Origin: Ahaetulla prasina
Lineage: Eukaryota; Chordata; Lepidosauria; Squamata; Colubridae
NCBI RefSeq assembly: GCF_028640845.1
Contig: NC_080541.1
Coordinates: 179,840,502-179,904,501 of the forward strand
Length of the DNA stretch: 64,000 nucleotides
Reading direction: 5' to 3'
The stretch's first letter is position 1, and every line of letters starts with the position of its first letter. Below, in pieces: positions 1 to 24,640 of this stretch. The notes under the pieces were generated by a model. The model ran no database searches. It was not told where the DNA came from and saw only the letters and a program-made list of their open reading frames with translations. A program made the position numbers and the translations under genes.

Positions 1-331
1 GAAACATAAATGTTCTCAGTATTTTGTGCATATCTTTGTAAAGTTCACTTTATGCTATACCTTAATAAGAAGGTTCTAGTAACCTAAAACCTGGTGGAAA
101 CAAAAGCTCCACTGTACAAACTCTGTATTGTGCTTTGAGTTATTATTAATGTAGATTACATGGTCGTATTGTATCCGGGAGGTTCTGAAACTGCTATGTG
201 TATTTCTAAATTTTCCTTTTACTAAAGAGAGCACTTCAAAATTTTATCAACATAGTTACTTGTCATGACCAAAGGTATTAGTATGCAATGATGAAAAGCA
301 AAAACCCAGATGCATTGGGCAATTCTTATTG
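1..331. other. Intergenic, no gene seen
   Basis: AT-rich sequence without a recognisable exon, RNA gene or repeat. It lies about 5.4 kb beyond the SYPL2 stop codon on the downstream side. In human the next gene here would be ATXN7L2, but no exon of it is visible. Confidence 0.6.
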
Positions 332-339
332 GACCAAGT

Positions 340-616
340 CAGTGGTGGGATTCAAAATTGTTTACTACAGGTTCTGTGGGTGTGGCATGGCTTGGTGGGC
401 ATGGCAGGGGAAGGATACTGTAAAATCTCCATTCCCACCCCACTCCAGGGGAAGGTTACTGCAAAATCCCCATTTCCTCCCAATCAGCTGGGACTCAAGA
501 GGCAAAGAATAGATGGAGGCGGGGCCAGTCAGAGGTGGTATTTACCAGTTCGAAGAACTACTCAAAATTTCCACTACTGGTTCTCCAGAACTGGTCAGAA
601 CCTGCTGAATACCTTG
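340..616 (+). mobile_element. hAT-type non-autonomous element, family A
   Basis: Short non-coding DNA transposon. It starts CAGTGGTGGGATTC and ends near GCTGAATACCT, and is flanked by the 8-bp direct repeat GACCAAGT (332-339 and 617-624), the target duplication size of hAT transposases. Inside are the CTTGGTGGGCATGGC stretch and two units of a roughly 41-bp repeat (AAGGATACTGTAAAATC and a variant). Other copies of this family lie at 7614, 22203 and 29815. Family naming needs a repeat library. Confidence 0.8.
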
Positions 617-624
617 GACCAAGT

Positions 625-3600
625 TGATTTGAAAGACAAGAGTTGCTATCGTCAAGAACTTGTAATGACAGTGGATTTCCCCACCCCCACCCCCTCCTCT
701 TTATTTGGTAGTTTTACAGTATGCTGTTACAGTGTGTGTAGAGATCTTCACTTCATAATGATTAGCTAATTCAGTTATCTGACCAGTTGTCTTTTGTGTG
801 AGCTATTTTGAAGCAATATAGTTTGATTAGGGAGGCCAAACTTAAGATCCAGTTCAATTATGAATGCAACTGAGTGGACTGTGACGTCAATACAACCTTA
901 GTTTTGGCTCTTAAATGGGAATAGAGCTGACTTAATACACTGGGTATCAGAACACCTCTCTCACCGCAGTGCCAGCAGTGGCTTTTGTGTCCTCAGTTGA
1001 TCCAACAGTTGTTTCCTCTGACATCTTGACTTCACCAAATCAGAATCAGTCTGGGTGGGGAAGTTTTTCAGACTACCATGAAAACAGCAGGAAGTAGATA
1101 ACGCATCGTATGGTAGTGAGTCTGACCTTATGCACAACGTGCCTTGTTACAAATAATGGAAAGTGGCATCTTCAACAGCATCTAGGCATGTTTCAAATTT
1201 TAAATAAATAAAGAGCAAGTTGGTATTTTTTTAAAATGCAAAATAGAACTTTTCTTCACTTACCTGAATATGTTTGGGGTTATTACTCTCCAACTCTCCA
1301 CATCCCTATCTCTCCTTTTCCACACAGTTTTCAAGGGATTTATGTCTATGTTTTAAAAAATCAATACAATTTTTTGCTTTCTAATATTTTATATTATTTT
1401 ATTTTGTTACAAATCATTGAGGTAACCTGCAGAATGAAAGTTCAAACCCCCCAACACCCATGAAATTCCATGGATGGCCTTCTCTTTCTCTCTATTTCCT
1501 CACAAAACTTTGCTTTAAGACCAGAATGGAAAAGTCTCCCAAGTATATCTCAATATTGTTCCTTTTTCAATGCCTTATATATGCTTTAGATTAGATTAAT
1601 ACAGTGAGTAGTGGTAAAGAGACCAAGAAAAGGCTTCATTATAAACTAGAGACAAGAGGGCAGACTGCAATCAACAGCTAGCCTATTCAATCAGTGGTTT
1701 ATTATTATTATGGTTGTCACAAGGTCAGCCAGATATTTAGATTGGATTTGTCATTTTTATCCATCTATGTTAGAATAAATAATTCTATTTTTCAGATAAA
1801 ACACACAGCCATGTTTTAAATTCCCCCAATGTTCTGGGCATGGTGAAATATGCTTAATTTGAAGAGAAGAATACAACAAGAATTTAAGAGCACTTTTCTA
1901 ATATTTTAAAGATTATCTCTTAGAAGGCAGCAAATTTTTGACTCGGTTGCCATAAAAAAGGTATATTTTTAGTTGCACATTAGAAACAAATTGTTCTATT
2001 AAGAATAGGTAAAAACAAAACAAATGATTTAGAAAATTGATGGTCAGAGACTGAGCAACCTAAAAAATACTCGTGTTCTGAACATTTTGGCATAATGCCA
2101 AAATTTCGACTATATACTTTACAAGTATTTTGTCTATTTATGGCGCATGCATTTATTCTACATAGAATAATTACTATTCAGTTAGGCATGTCAACCAATC
2201 ACACTAAATGCACACAACGAATACAGATCACATTGGGAATCTTTTTCATCCTTTCCACTATGTAACCACAACCTAACAGAGAAAATATATAACACAGACA
2301 ATAGTTTGGCTAGAAAATCACTTGCAAATTTTTGACAAAACCATTTTTTGTTGTTTGCCCACCATATATTATATATTTAAAAGTTAGAAGACACCATGTA
2401 CTGACAAATCTGTATTTGTGAATATATATAAAGCTTGTCATACACTACACCAAATACAAAAGTTCTAGAACAGTCAATTAATCCCTGGAAAATAGTTCAG
2501 TAACATAGTGTTTAAGGCAATTATACTTAGGAACTAGATTGGACATAGATCAAAGTAAAACTATAAGTGCACATAAAAGCTATAGTCCTTCAAAGTGAAC
2601 TCTCAAAATATTTTATTAGAACAATACTAACAATCACTAGGAGAGTAAAAATATGCAATAACCTGTCACTAGAAGACTAAAATGCCTGAGAACATAAGCA
2701 GAATTGGTAAGCATGGATGCCCATAATTCAATAATGAGCTATTGGTTGCTTCACTTTCAATAGAAATGTTTATTTTTCCAGGACAGGGAAGATAGACATC
2801 CTGAGCATCTTAGTTGCACATCATTGACCACCATTTGCTACACTGAATTTGTAAGAAATGCTATGCTTCAACTTTCAAAAACCCAAGGCAGCAAAAGCAG
2901 TGCCCCTTCATTCTTTCTAGCTTGTGTCATGCCCAAGATACAGCCTCAGGACAGTGAGTCAGTCATCTAGGATGGCTTTGGATTCAATGTAATGGGTGTA
3001 TCTGCACCTGCTGCCTGGTCAGCTGTTATACAGCTCTCTTCTATGTTGGCTATAGAAGTAATGCCAAATGTAGCACAACTGTATTTATTTCAAATACAGA
3101 AGCAAGCATATTTTAAGTCAGAAAGTGGCTTGCAGAATTTGCATGACCAATGGCATGCAACGATCATAGACTTTTAAAAGAATATTTACTGCCAAAGGGA
3201 CAGCATGTCCCAGATACTTGTTTCTCTTTACAGCATCAATTTACAAAGTATTGTTCAATATTTGCATAAATGTCAGATCTTCAATTGGTATCAAACGGTA
3301 GCACTTAATATCGCGACATTGATTTTTATTAATTGAGGACCTTGGACAAATCTTTGCAAATGTAGCAAGTAATCTGTAAGATTCAGAAGAAAGAATCAAA
3401 GATATAAACAAGATGAAAGACACACAACTACATTTGTAGGTTCAGGGTTTCAGAAAAAAATATAGAACTCCTTCAAATGAATGATTATGTAAACACACTA
3501 TTAGCCTAGGTATGGACTAATTTGTTGATAGAAGCACACATAATGATTGACTACCAGAGAAACTCATTTAAAAAAGATAGTCAAACAGTTTTCTTTTTGG

Positions 3601-4826
3601 TTTATAGTAATCTTTTTCTTCTTTAAAAAAAAAAGGACACTGCAGGGCCAGTAGGAGACTACATATCGTAGTTTCAATGCCAAAATGCCACAGGATTTCC
3701 TAAAAATTATCACTGTGGTGAAGAAGTACCAGTAATAAAAATTCAGGAAGAAAATGAAGTTTACAAAAAATACAAAGGACACCTGCTTAATATGAAGGTC
3801 CCACACCTAACAAAGCACCAGTAGTAGTAATATTAAGATTTCTTCTCCCTTTGCTTATAAAGGATGTTGAAATCAGAGAAAGTCCAAAACCAAACAAGGT
3901 CTGATATAATAGATTTAATTCAACAGAGAAAATAATCATCCTTCCATACTTTGGCATCTCCCACCTTCCTAAAAGCTATCCCCTCCCCCCATTTAAGTTT
4001 AGGTCTATGGAAACAGAGATTTAAGGATTGAGGGGTGGGAATAGCTTGAGAATTGCTGATATTCTCAAGAGCAAGTTGTTTCTAATGAAAAAGATGGAGG
4101 AAAGGAAAATGTAGATTTATTATACTACACTTAATTTCTGGCAGTCTTGTCCTCTACCTAAGACATCCAGTTTCCTTAAGAATTCCCATAGCAAATTGGG
4201 TGATTAGCGTGGCTCATGTCACCATCAAATGATGTTGCTAATTGCAGCCAAATGGGAGTTAAATTTGAGATATGAACAAGTATACATTAGTTGACTGATA
4301 GTAATTCCAAAAATGAAGAATTAACAATTTCCACTACAGAGGATTTAAAGGCCATTACAAGACACAAAGATTCTGAACAATATATAACAAAATTATATTT
4401 AAAAAATTCCATCTGTGCTTTGCATGTTTCTCAGCCAGGTTTGGGCTCTCTTAACTTCAGGTGAATTGAATTAGTCTGCATACTCAAAGAAGTTCATCTT
4501 GTGAAATGTTTTAAAATAAAACAAAATTTCAAGAAGTTTTGAAACAGATGTCAAATTCTAGAATACTAGAAGTATTCCACTAAAGCTACTTCTGGATGGT
4601 CAATATTTGTGTGCAATCTAGGGATAGCAAAACCAGCTCACATTGGCAAGGATTAGCCTTTGTGGCTCAAAATGACCAATGAGGACTTTCTCTTAGTTCA
4701 ATTTTTTTAAAAAAACCACCTTTCCCATATTAGCCATGCAAGGCTAAACAAGACACCTGTGTGAAAACAGTATCTTAAGTTGTAATCAATTATGTTTAAT
4801 GGAAGCAAAAATGTGTCTAGAATATG
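625..4826. other. Intergenic, no gene seen
   Basis: About 4.2 kb of AT-rich sequence. The short open frames here have no recognisable homology, codon bias or splice context. I see no RNA gene, and no interspersed element I can name. Part may belong to a long SYPL2 3' UTR, but no polyadenylation site stands out. Confidence 0.5.
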
Positions 4827-4828
4827 TA

Positions 4829-5181
4829 CCGTATATACTCGAATATAAGCCGATCCGAGTATAAGCCGAGGTCCCCAATTTTACCCCAAAAAACTGGGGT
4901 AAACTGGGGACTCGAGTATAAGCCGAGGGAGGGAAATGAGGCAGCTACCGGTCAGGGAAAGCCTCCTCCTCAGCCGAGAAGGCTGGCGGCTCCCCACCCC
5001 GCCTCTCACTGCACCGCAGGGGCTTCGCTAATGCAAAAGCCCGCCAAGTTTGCACCATCCGCATAATGTGAAAAAGAAGAAAACTGAGTATAAGCCGTAT
5101 ATACTCGAGTATAAGCCGAGGGGACGTTTTTGAGCACAAAAAACGTGCTGAAAAACTCGGCTTATACTCGAGTATATACGG
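4829..5181. mobile_element. TA-flanked inverted-repeat DNA element (MITE)
   Basis: The ends are inverted copies: left CCGTATATACTCGA, right TCGAGTATATACGG. Each is flanked by a TA dinucleotide (4827-4828 and 5182-5183), as in Tc1/mariner-like and other TA-targeting transposons. The phrase GAGTATAAGCCGAG recurs in both orientations near the ends. The centre is GC-rich and non-coding. The superfamily cannot be assigned from the ends alone. Confidence 0.7.
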
Positions 5182-5183
5182 TA

Positions 5184-5765
5184 TACTCTGTAATACAAAA
5201 TGAGAAATGTAACATATTCCTTCCTGCCGTCAAATATATTAAAGGTAAAAAAAAATATTTTTTTATTTTGCTGTTCAGCCAAGTGGCAAGTTACTGTTTC
5301 TACAACTATTATAGCTACAAAGTAGACATGTTTTCTCTCTAAGGCACTTAGATGTCCCAAGTTCTGTGGTTCTAATTATTTGGTTTTTTCTAGGTTCTTA
5401 TTCAATTCTACTGGCTTCATTTTTTTAAAAAAATGATAAAAGTCATCAGTAAAGAAATATTGCCATACATCTTAAGATAGGTGACTAATGTGAAAATGTA
5501 CAGTAGCGTATGCTTATAAAAAATCCAAATAAAGAAGAGTTTTGTTGTAACTATGAACAGTCTGTCTGTCTACGACCACAAGAGGACCAATGATTGCAGC
5601 TGGAGAGAGGCCTCCCATTTCAGTCACAAAGGGAAGCCAATATGACTGCTGAGCAGTAGCAAAAATGGCAGAGAAGACACATTTCCTGCATGGGATGAGC
5701 AAAGGGACTGCATGTTCTTGATTTGGGGAGTGGGGGGAGAAGGCTTCAATGCGGGTGGGGTTTCC
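5184..5765 (-). other. SYPL2: Probable SYPL2 3' UTR
   Basis: Sequence directly after the SYPL2 stop codon in the direction of transcription. It holds no open frame with recognisable content. A TTTATT (AATAAA on the minus strand) lies near 5260, inside a T/A-rich run; it could be a polyadenylation signal but has no other support. Confidence 0.4.
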
Positions 5766-17948
<12,183 letters not shown>

Positions 17949-19364
17949 GCTCCGAGGAGAGCTGGTCGCCGGGTCGGGATCGGCTTCCTTGCCTCTCTGG
18001 CGAGTGGGCGGGGGGAGTGATCCAGGCGAGGGGAGCCCCGGCTGGAGTTGGCGGCGTGAGCGGCTGCTCCCTCCTGCACGGACCCGCGGCGTAAAAAGCC
18101 CCGTCGGAACTCCTGTCAAACTCGGCAAAAGAAGAAGGAGGAGGCGCGTCAACGCGGCGGCGAGGCGGACGGGCGGGCGGGCTCGCCTCCTGCGCGCGCT
18201 TCGGCTCCTAGGCTGAAGCCGCTGAGGGCGGTGCTCTCCTGCCGCCGGCTCCGCCTTCCTTCGAAGGGACGGACGGCCCAGGCGCCCGGCGTCTTTTCGC
18301 TCTCCGGAGGAAGGCAGGACGCGCCTCGCTAGCTCTGCTGCTGCGGCGGCTAAGGGTGTAAGTAAGGGGCTGCGAAGGGAACGTCGGTCTCAAGCATTGT
18401 AGTGCTTGGGGGAGGGGGGGAACGGACGCAGAACTTGGTCAATGCAGGAATGGGGGGAGGGGTGCAAAGGGCGTTTTTTTCTTTCCTTTCATGCAAGTAA
18501 ATGCATATTCAGTTTGAAGGGATGCGGGCTTCCAAGCGAGCAATTGGCACCTTTCGACGCTGCTTGAAAAAAACGAAAGCAATCTTTGCAAACACAGATT
18601 GGTTGATGGGAAGATGCCTTTCTTCTATTTAATATAAAATGGGATTGCTTGTGCTGTCTGCCAGGGGTTGAGGAACGCCTGTTTAATTTTATTATATCCT
18701 TGTGCCCCACCCCAGAAACGGGGTGAGATAGTTGTAAATGATTGAGCTTGGATGAATGTCATTGTCTTGCTTAGGTCTTTAGTAGCATCAATGTACAATT
18801 TTAATTTTTGCCACGCATAGGAAGACAATTGTTTCCCATTCTTAAATTCTTCCTGTCAAATTTAGGCATGTCATTTACATAAGGATCGTTGACAGATCCT
18901 GCTTCAAATAGCTTATTACTTAATGTCTAAATATTTTTTTTTCTATTTCAATTCCTTAATTAATTGGTGTGGGCTCTCCACAATGAATAGGCATATTGTC
19001 CTGTAAATTATATCCATTGGAAATTCAACTACTAGCTGAAGGGTTTACTGTAGTCTGCTAAGTTTTATTGACTCTCTTTCCTATTTTAGTATTTCATATT
19101 GCTCCTTCCTCTCAAATTTGGCATGGTGAACAGTATATAAAAATGTTTTAAATAAATTTGAACTGCCTTCTCACTTAATAATTCATAAAAGTTTTATTCT
19201 TACAGATTTCCATCACTTCATCACATAAAGTCACTGAGAGTACAATCCAATGCTAAATACTTGGAAAGCTTCTGTTGGGTCCAGACTCCAGTAGGCCTTA
19301 TTCCCAAGTATTTTGCATTGGATTGCAGTTCATTTCTTTTGTAGAAAGAGAAGCATGAACAATA

Positions 19365-19605
19365 CAGGAAGTCCTAATTTAGTGACTGCCTTGTTTAGTG
19401 ACTGTTTGCAGTTATGATGGTGATGAAAAAGTAGCTTTATGACCAATCCTCACATTTATAACTTTTGCAGTTCTGTAAAGCAAAGCAAAGGATTAGGGTT
19501 AAGTTAGGTAGGATCATAAGAACATTTTCATTTTAATTTAGTGACTGCTTTGCTTAATAACCAAGTTGCCAGCCACAATTGTAGTTGCTAAACGAAAACT
19601 ACTTG
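19365..19605. mobile_element. Tigger-like element remnant
   Basis: Starts CAGGAAGTCCTAATTTAGTG after a TA and ends near CTAAACGAAAACTACTTG, the degraded inverted end pair of the family seen at 46159. Internal phrases such as TTTAGTGACTG and CTTAATAACCAAGTTGCC support the assignment. Strongly decayed. Confidence 0.5.
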
Positions 19606-20876
19606 AATCCTGAAACTGTGGGACATGTTTTGGAGAGAAGATGCTTTGTTGGTTCTCATCAACAGAATTTCACTTTGAGAACAATAAAGGCATGTGAGAG
19701 GCTGGAGCCTGGTGCCCAATACCTTATCTCTGTTATGATATACAATATGTATAGCTAAAATGAATCAGGAGATGTGAACTAGAGGAAACCATTAGACCTT
19801 TACAGAACGTGATTTAGTCTGCAGTAGAGCTCTCTAAACTTTTACAATCACAAACTGAGCATCCCTTAAGAACATTACAGATTCATTCTGACTATGCAAA
19901 ACAATTTATGAAGGCAAATATCTGCAAAGGAATTATGTATGAGGTTTATATAAGGATAGTGATGTCTTGGTATTTGATAAAACTTACTTTACATTCAGCT
20001 GAGGCAATGTTACTTTTTTAACCCCAAATCCTGTTGAAGTTAATAGCAGTATCACTTTTTTTGCTCCAGATCCAGAGCTGATGTAGATGGTGCTTTAGAA
20101 GAATACAGGAAATAGGATAAGCATGCTTCTTCCCTTTGTTATCCCCGCTCCCATCCTATCTACAGTTCCTTCATTTTGTAACCCTTTTACTGACAATGGA
20201 ATGTTTTTCTGGCATATCAGAGATATTCTGTGGGCTCCATAATAATTTATGTTTTCCCTGATAGTGATGTTTCTACCCAATCTATATAATTTTTCAACTG
20301 GCTCTTGAGGATAAGACTGCACTTCAGACCTTTTGGCAATTAACTTCATAATGTCATGAAATCCAATACTTAACAAAGATTTAAAAACTGTTCCCCAAAA
20401 CAAAGCAATTTCCTAAAGGTCAGCAGTGGCTCCAAATTATAATCTTCCGTCAAGGAGAAGGTTTCCATTAGGACTGTCTTTGTTAAAGTTAGTCCACAGG
20501 AAATTAATATTCAAAGGATAATCCTGTCTCAATAAGCAAGATAAATTTGGAGCTCATAAAATACTGGACCTTGTCCATTCAGACTTTAAACATTAAAACT
20601 AGACACATGAATTATGTCTGGAAGCTTATTTTTAGCTCATAATATTTACTCATGTTATATGCGAAGAGTGTCCTATGCCAGTTAAAAGTCACTTGCTATG
20701 TTTTAAACCAGATACATTTCCTAACACTTTAGATACAATGTCATATGCAGATCTGATATACAATGATATATTTGTGCAATTATTAAGTCCAGAAGAAATA
20801 TTTCCTTAAAAAAAATCTTCCTATTTTCTTTAATTTTGTGCTTAATGTAATGTACAAGCAAAGCTAATGTAGAGTT

Positions 20877-21005
20877 CTTGGTGCTCTCAGAGCTTGGTGG
20901 TTTGCTTGCACGTGTTTCATTACCCAAATGCTTGCACTGATGATGTTATCTAGTTGGGTAATGAAATATTTGAAAATGAGCCACCAAGCTCTGAGAGCAC
21001 CAAGA
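20877..21005. repeat. MITE-like inverted repeat
   Basis: CTTGGTGCTCTCAGAGCTTG (from about 20879) is repeated exactly in reverse complement at about 20985-21004. Inside it, TTTCATTACCCAA pairs with TTGGGTAATGAAA. The arrangement is a nested hairpin of about 125 bp, as in palindromic non-autonomous elements. No target duplication could be read. Confidence 0.6.
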
Positions 21006-21237
21006 ATCTCACAATTTAATCCTGAGCTATACATATTTTCTTCTATTAAAATCATTAAAACTATTAAAGCCACTATATCTGAGGTCTACTAAGTCGTGAT
21101 TGGTTATTATTTTTATTTTTCCAGATATCTCGAAACTGACTAATAGTGTATTTTTTGGGGTCTGTTTTCTTCTCACATGCTGCTTTAAATTATTTATTTT
21201 ACAATACTGACGCTAGCGATAGTGTTTTAGTTTGGTC

Positions 21238-21810
21238 CAGGGGTAAAATGCTCCCAGTTCGGACCGGATCGCCTGATCTGGTAGCAATGGCGGCGGATGG
21301 TTTGAAGAACCAGTAGCAAAAATCCCTGCCCCACCCCCACCCCAGCTGAGCCACACGATCATCAGAGGTTTGGGTTTTTTTACTGTTAAAAACATTTTTT
21401 CTTCGGCTGAAAAAATGCTTTTAAAAGTAAAAAGAAAAGCCTCTGATGATCGCGCAGCTCAGCTGGGATCGCCAGAACCCTTTAAAAGCATGTTTTCTAC
21501 AAGCTCTTCAGCCAAAGTTGTAATAAAAATGCTTTTTAAAGGTTCTGGCAATCAGGCAACTCAGCTGGGATCGTCAGAATCCTTTAAAAAAAATTTTTCC
21601 TCTGGCAATCCCAGCTGAGTTGCCTGGTCATCACTGGCTTTTAAAAGCATTTTTTTACAATGACTTCAGCTGAAGAGGTTGTAGAAAAAATGCTTTTAAA
21701 AGTAAAAAAAAAAAGTTGGCCACTCCCACCCAGTCACATTACTCTCCCTCCCCCCCCAACAACCAAGTCATGCCCACAGAACCGATAACAAATTTTACAT
21801 TTCATCCCTG
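21238..21810. mobile_element. hAT-type element with exact 8-bp target duplication
   Basis: Starts CAGGGGTAAAATGCTCCC and ends TTTTACATTTCATCCCTG. It is bracketed by GTTTGGTC at 21230-21237 and 21811-21818. Inside, blocks containing AGCTCAGCTGGGATCGCCAG and TTTTAAAAGCATTTTTT recur in both orientations, so the element is internally rearranged. Non-coding. Confidence 0.82.
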
Positions 21811-22202
21811 GTTTGGTCCTCAAAAGTTATTGTTAGCTATTCTGGGAATGTACTCCAAGAGTAAAATATAAATGCTCTAATCTCAATACACAAAATAGTA
21901 TGCAGGCCCCACACAACAGAGGTTATGTTCACACATATTAATCACAGTTGTTAAACTACAATATAAATAGAATGAGATTAAAATATTATATTCACCTCTG
22001 GAAGCATACTTGCATGCTTTCTCTAGTTATCTATATATGGATAATGAATAATAAATGCACCATACATATGGTTTCAAATGCAGTTTCAGAAATCATACAT
22101 ACGGTCCTCACTTCTAGAAGTTAGCATTCAGCTGGGGGATTCAGGGACATCCAAGTTTATTCCTTACGTAGTTCCTTAGCCAAGAAAGGTATGAAGTACT
22201 TC

Positions 22203-22541
22203 AGAGATGGGTTTCAGCAGGTTCTGACCAGTTCTGGAGAACCAGTAGCAGAAATTTTGAGTAGTTCGGAGAACCGGTAGTAAAAATTCTGACTGGCCCC
22301 GCCCCCATTTGTTCTCTGCCTCCCAAGTTCCAGCTAATCAGGAGGAAATGGGGATTTTTCAGTAACGTTCCCTGGGTTGGGGAGGGAATGGAGATTTTAC
22401 AGTATTCTTCCCCGCCATGCCCACCAAGCCACGCCCACCATGCCATACCATGCCCACCAAGCCATGCCTGCCATGCCATGCCACGCCTATCAAGCCACGC
22501 CCACAGAGCCAGTAGTAAACAAATTTGAAACCCACTACTGC
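22203..22541 (-). mobile_element. hAT-type non-autonomous element, family A
   Basis: Reverse-orientation copy of family A. The left end is AGAGATGGGTTTCAGCAGG, the right GAAACCCACTACTGC, with imperfect target duplication AGTACTTC (22195-22202) / AGTACCTC (22542-22549). The ATGCCCACCAAGCC motif is expanded into several tandem variants (about 22415-22500), which creates a spurious His-Ala-rich frame. Confidence 0.78.
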
Positions 22542-23228
22542 AGTACCTCTATGATAGTTCTCCTTTGCTTGATTTTTTTTCTTTAGCTTTTAATAGACAT
22601 ACAGATAGATGAGAGATTATGAAGTACTGCTTCTATCCCAGGTGATAGAATGATGGTTATTAATGTGATACAATTTTTTGGGTAAAATAATTTAAATGAA
22701 ATAGAATACATAAGTATATAGGTTTTCAATGTGCATTTGATCTGCTGTTTGGCTGATGCAATATCATCTATCTATTAAGAACAGCATCTTTTTCCAACAA
22801 GTCCCTTGAGTATTCATAGTTTGTTTATTTTATCTAAAAACTATTTTTTGATAATAATTGATATTCACAAAGTATTTGGGGAGAATAAAATTGCATTTTA
22901 GTACAAAACTTAAATTATAATGTCTAGATATGCAAGTATAAATTTCAAGCAGTTTATGTTTACATTCCCATAATATCTTTGCAAATGTGTTCACAGTAAT
23001 GTTTTGAATCCATTCATTAAAAGAAAAATATATATTTAATTGTCTGACCAAAACATTTGTCTAAGAAGAAAAGAATGTCTAGAATGCTTTTTAAAATCCA
23101 TATTTTTGCAACATTATTCATCTTTGTAGAGCTTGGTAGATTTTGTAAACTATACCACAATATAGCAATTAAAAAAAATACTGGCAGATAAAATTACTAG
23201 TTTCGTTTTATCATTTATTAGAATACTC

Positions 23229-23263
23229 ACCAGGTCTGTTTCCAAAAGATCTATTTCTTCCAT
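23229..23263 (-). other. Candidate alternative first exon (uncertain)
   Basis: Minus-strand ATGGAAGAAATAG with A at -3 and G at +4 runs 11 codons (MEEIDLLETDL) and ends at CTG|GTGAGT, a strong donor in phase 0. SYPL2 exon 2 begins in phase 0 about 5.6 kb downstream, so splicing would remain in frame. The peptide has no similarity that I know. It may be a chance match; only transcript data could show that it is used. Confidence 0.2.
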
Positions 23264-23689
23264 ATTGCTAGCTCATGTCATCCTTTAAAAGAATAGCAAT
23301 TTCAAAGCAGAATTTGTTATCTTGATCACTTTCAGAGATTCCTTGTAGCAACACTTACGGATTGTCCTCCATGTTTTTAAGAATCCCACTTTTTAAAGTT
23401 ATGCTAATAAAAAAATAAGGTGTTCAGTCGACGATTATTTCGTGTTACTGTTTAGAATATATTTTATCCAAGCTCATATTGCTAGCTCATGTCATCCTTT
23501 AAAAGAATAGCAATTTCAAAGCAGAATTTGTTATCTTGATCACTTTCAGAGATTCCTTGTAGCAACAATTATGGATTGTCCTCCATGTTTTTAAGAATCC
23601 CACTTTTTAAAGTTGTGCTAATAAAAAAAATAAGGTGTTCAGTCAATGATTATTTCGTGTTACTGTTTAGAATATATTTTATCCAAGCT
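23261..23689 (+). repeat. 214-bp direct tandem duplication
   Basis: Copy 1 (23261-23474) and copy 2 (23475-23689) both begin CATATTGCTAGCTCATG and end TTTATCCAAGCT. By eye they differ at only about five substitutions and one A insertion; several of the substitutions are of the CpG-to-TpG/CpA kind (ACGG/ATGG, TCGACG/TCAATG). It is not part of a recognisable transposon. Confidence 0.9.
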
Positions 23690-24177
23690 TTATTCATTAA
23701 ACAATAAGAATTAATAAGTACTCATTTATAAAATCATAGAAAGTTGTGGTATTTTATCTTTTTAAGTTAAATGATATTAGAAATAGAAAAGGCAGTTTGA
23801 ATGTTTGCAAGGATGAGGCTGAATTTAGTCATTGCTATAACTTGCTTTAACTAAGAGTGGAAACAGGAAGTTGATATTGAAGATAAGATGTGAACTTCTA
23901 CTAATAAACAAAGCAGGTTTCTCAACATATATTGATGTACATGAAAATGTATCTTATGTAGCAACATCTCTTGTTTGTGCTAAAATTATTTTACTCTTTA
24001 AATTACATGCTTCGAAAAATTACATAAAATAATTGTCTTAAGTAGAATTTATAGTAACCCTGTTAGCTAGATAACACCTTATAAACACCATACCACACTG
24101 AAATGGTGCAGTTTTGTGACTCTCCAAACATATGCTTAGGTTTATCTTAGTGCAGATATTAATTCTCTACAGCACAG

Positions 24178-24640
24178 CAGTCACCAACTGGTGGTCCGAG
24201 AAAATTTTGGTGGTCCGCAGAAAAATTATTTGTAATTTTTTGATATTGCATTAAATCAGGGGTCCTCAAATTATGGCCCCTGGGCCGGATACATGTAATG
24301 AACATTTGTGTTGCTGCAGAGAGTCTCCCACTTCGGGGTCTTTTTGTGCAGGTTGAAGGGGGGCAGAAATTGTGGTTTGCTTCAGCTTTCTGGTGTAAGG
24401 CTTTGGGCGAAGGTTGGAGGGAAGTGCTGCTGGTGACAAAGAGCCGGAGGGCCTTGTTCCAGTGGGGCTGCATCATGGCCTGGAACTGGTTGACCCCACT
24501 GAGCCTCCTCAGTACCTGGCCTTGCACTCCTGCGGGTATTTCATCTGCTCCTCCTGGCCATATATCCTGGTTTGACCAGGATTGCCTAGCTGTGTACTTT
24601 ATCGCAGGCATTAAAAAAAAATTACTTCCTGGCAAATAGG
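24178..24640. mobile_element. One or two hAT-like elements
   Basis: CAGTCACCAACTGGTGGTCC at 24178 and CAGGGGTCCTCAAATTATGG at 24257 are both typical hAT 5' ends (the second continues GCCCCTGGGCCGGATAC). The body to about 24640 is G-rich on this strand and contains long open frames on both strands without known homology. The right end and target duplications could not be fixed. Confidence 0.5.

Larger units (their letters stand above)
18375..23200. other. Intergenic between SYPL2 and PSMA5, left part
   Basis: No gene was recognised here apart from the mobile elements listed separately (19365, 20879, 21238, 22203). Confidence 0.55.

Noticed and set aside
24159..24639. Frames of 158 and 113 codons on opposite strands
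   Set aside because: Coincide with hAT-like ends; no homology recognised and no splice sites of note.
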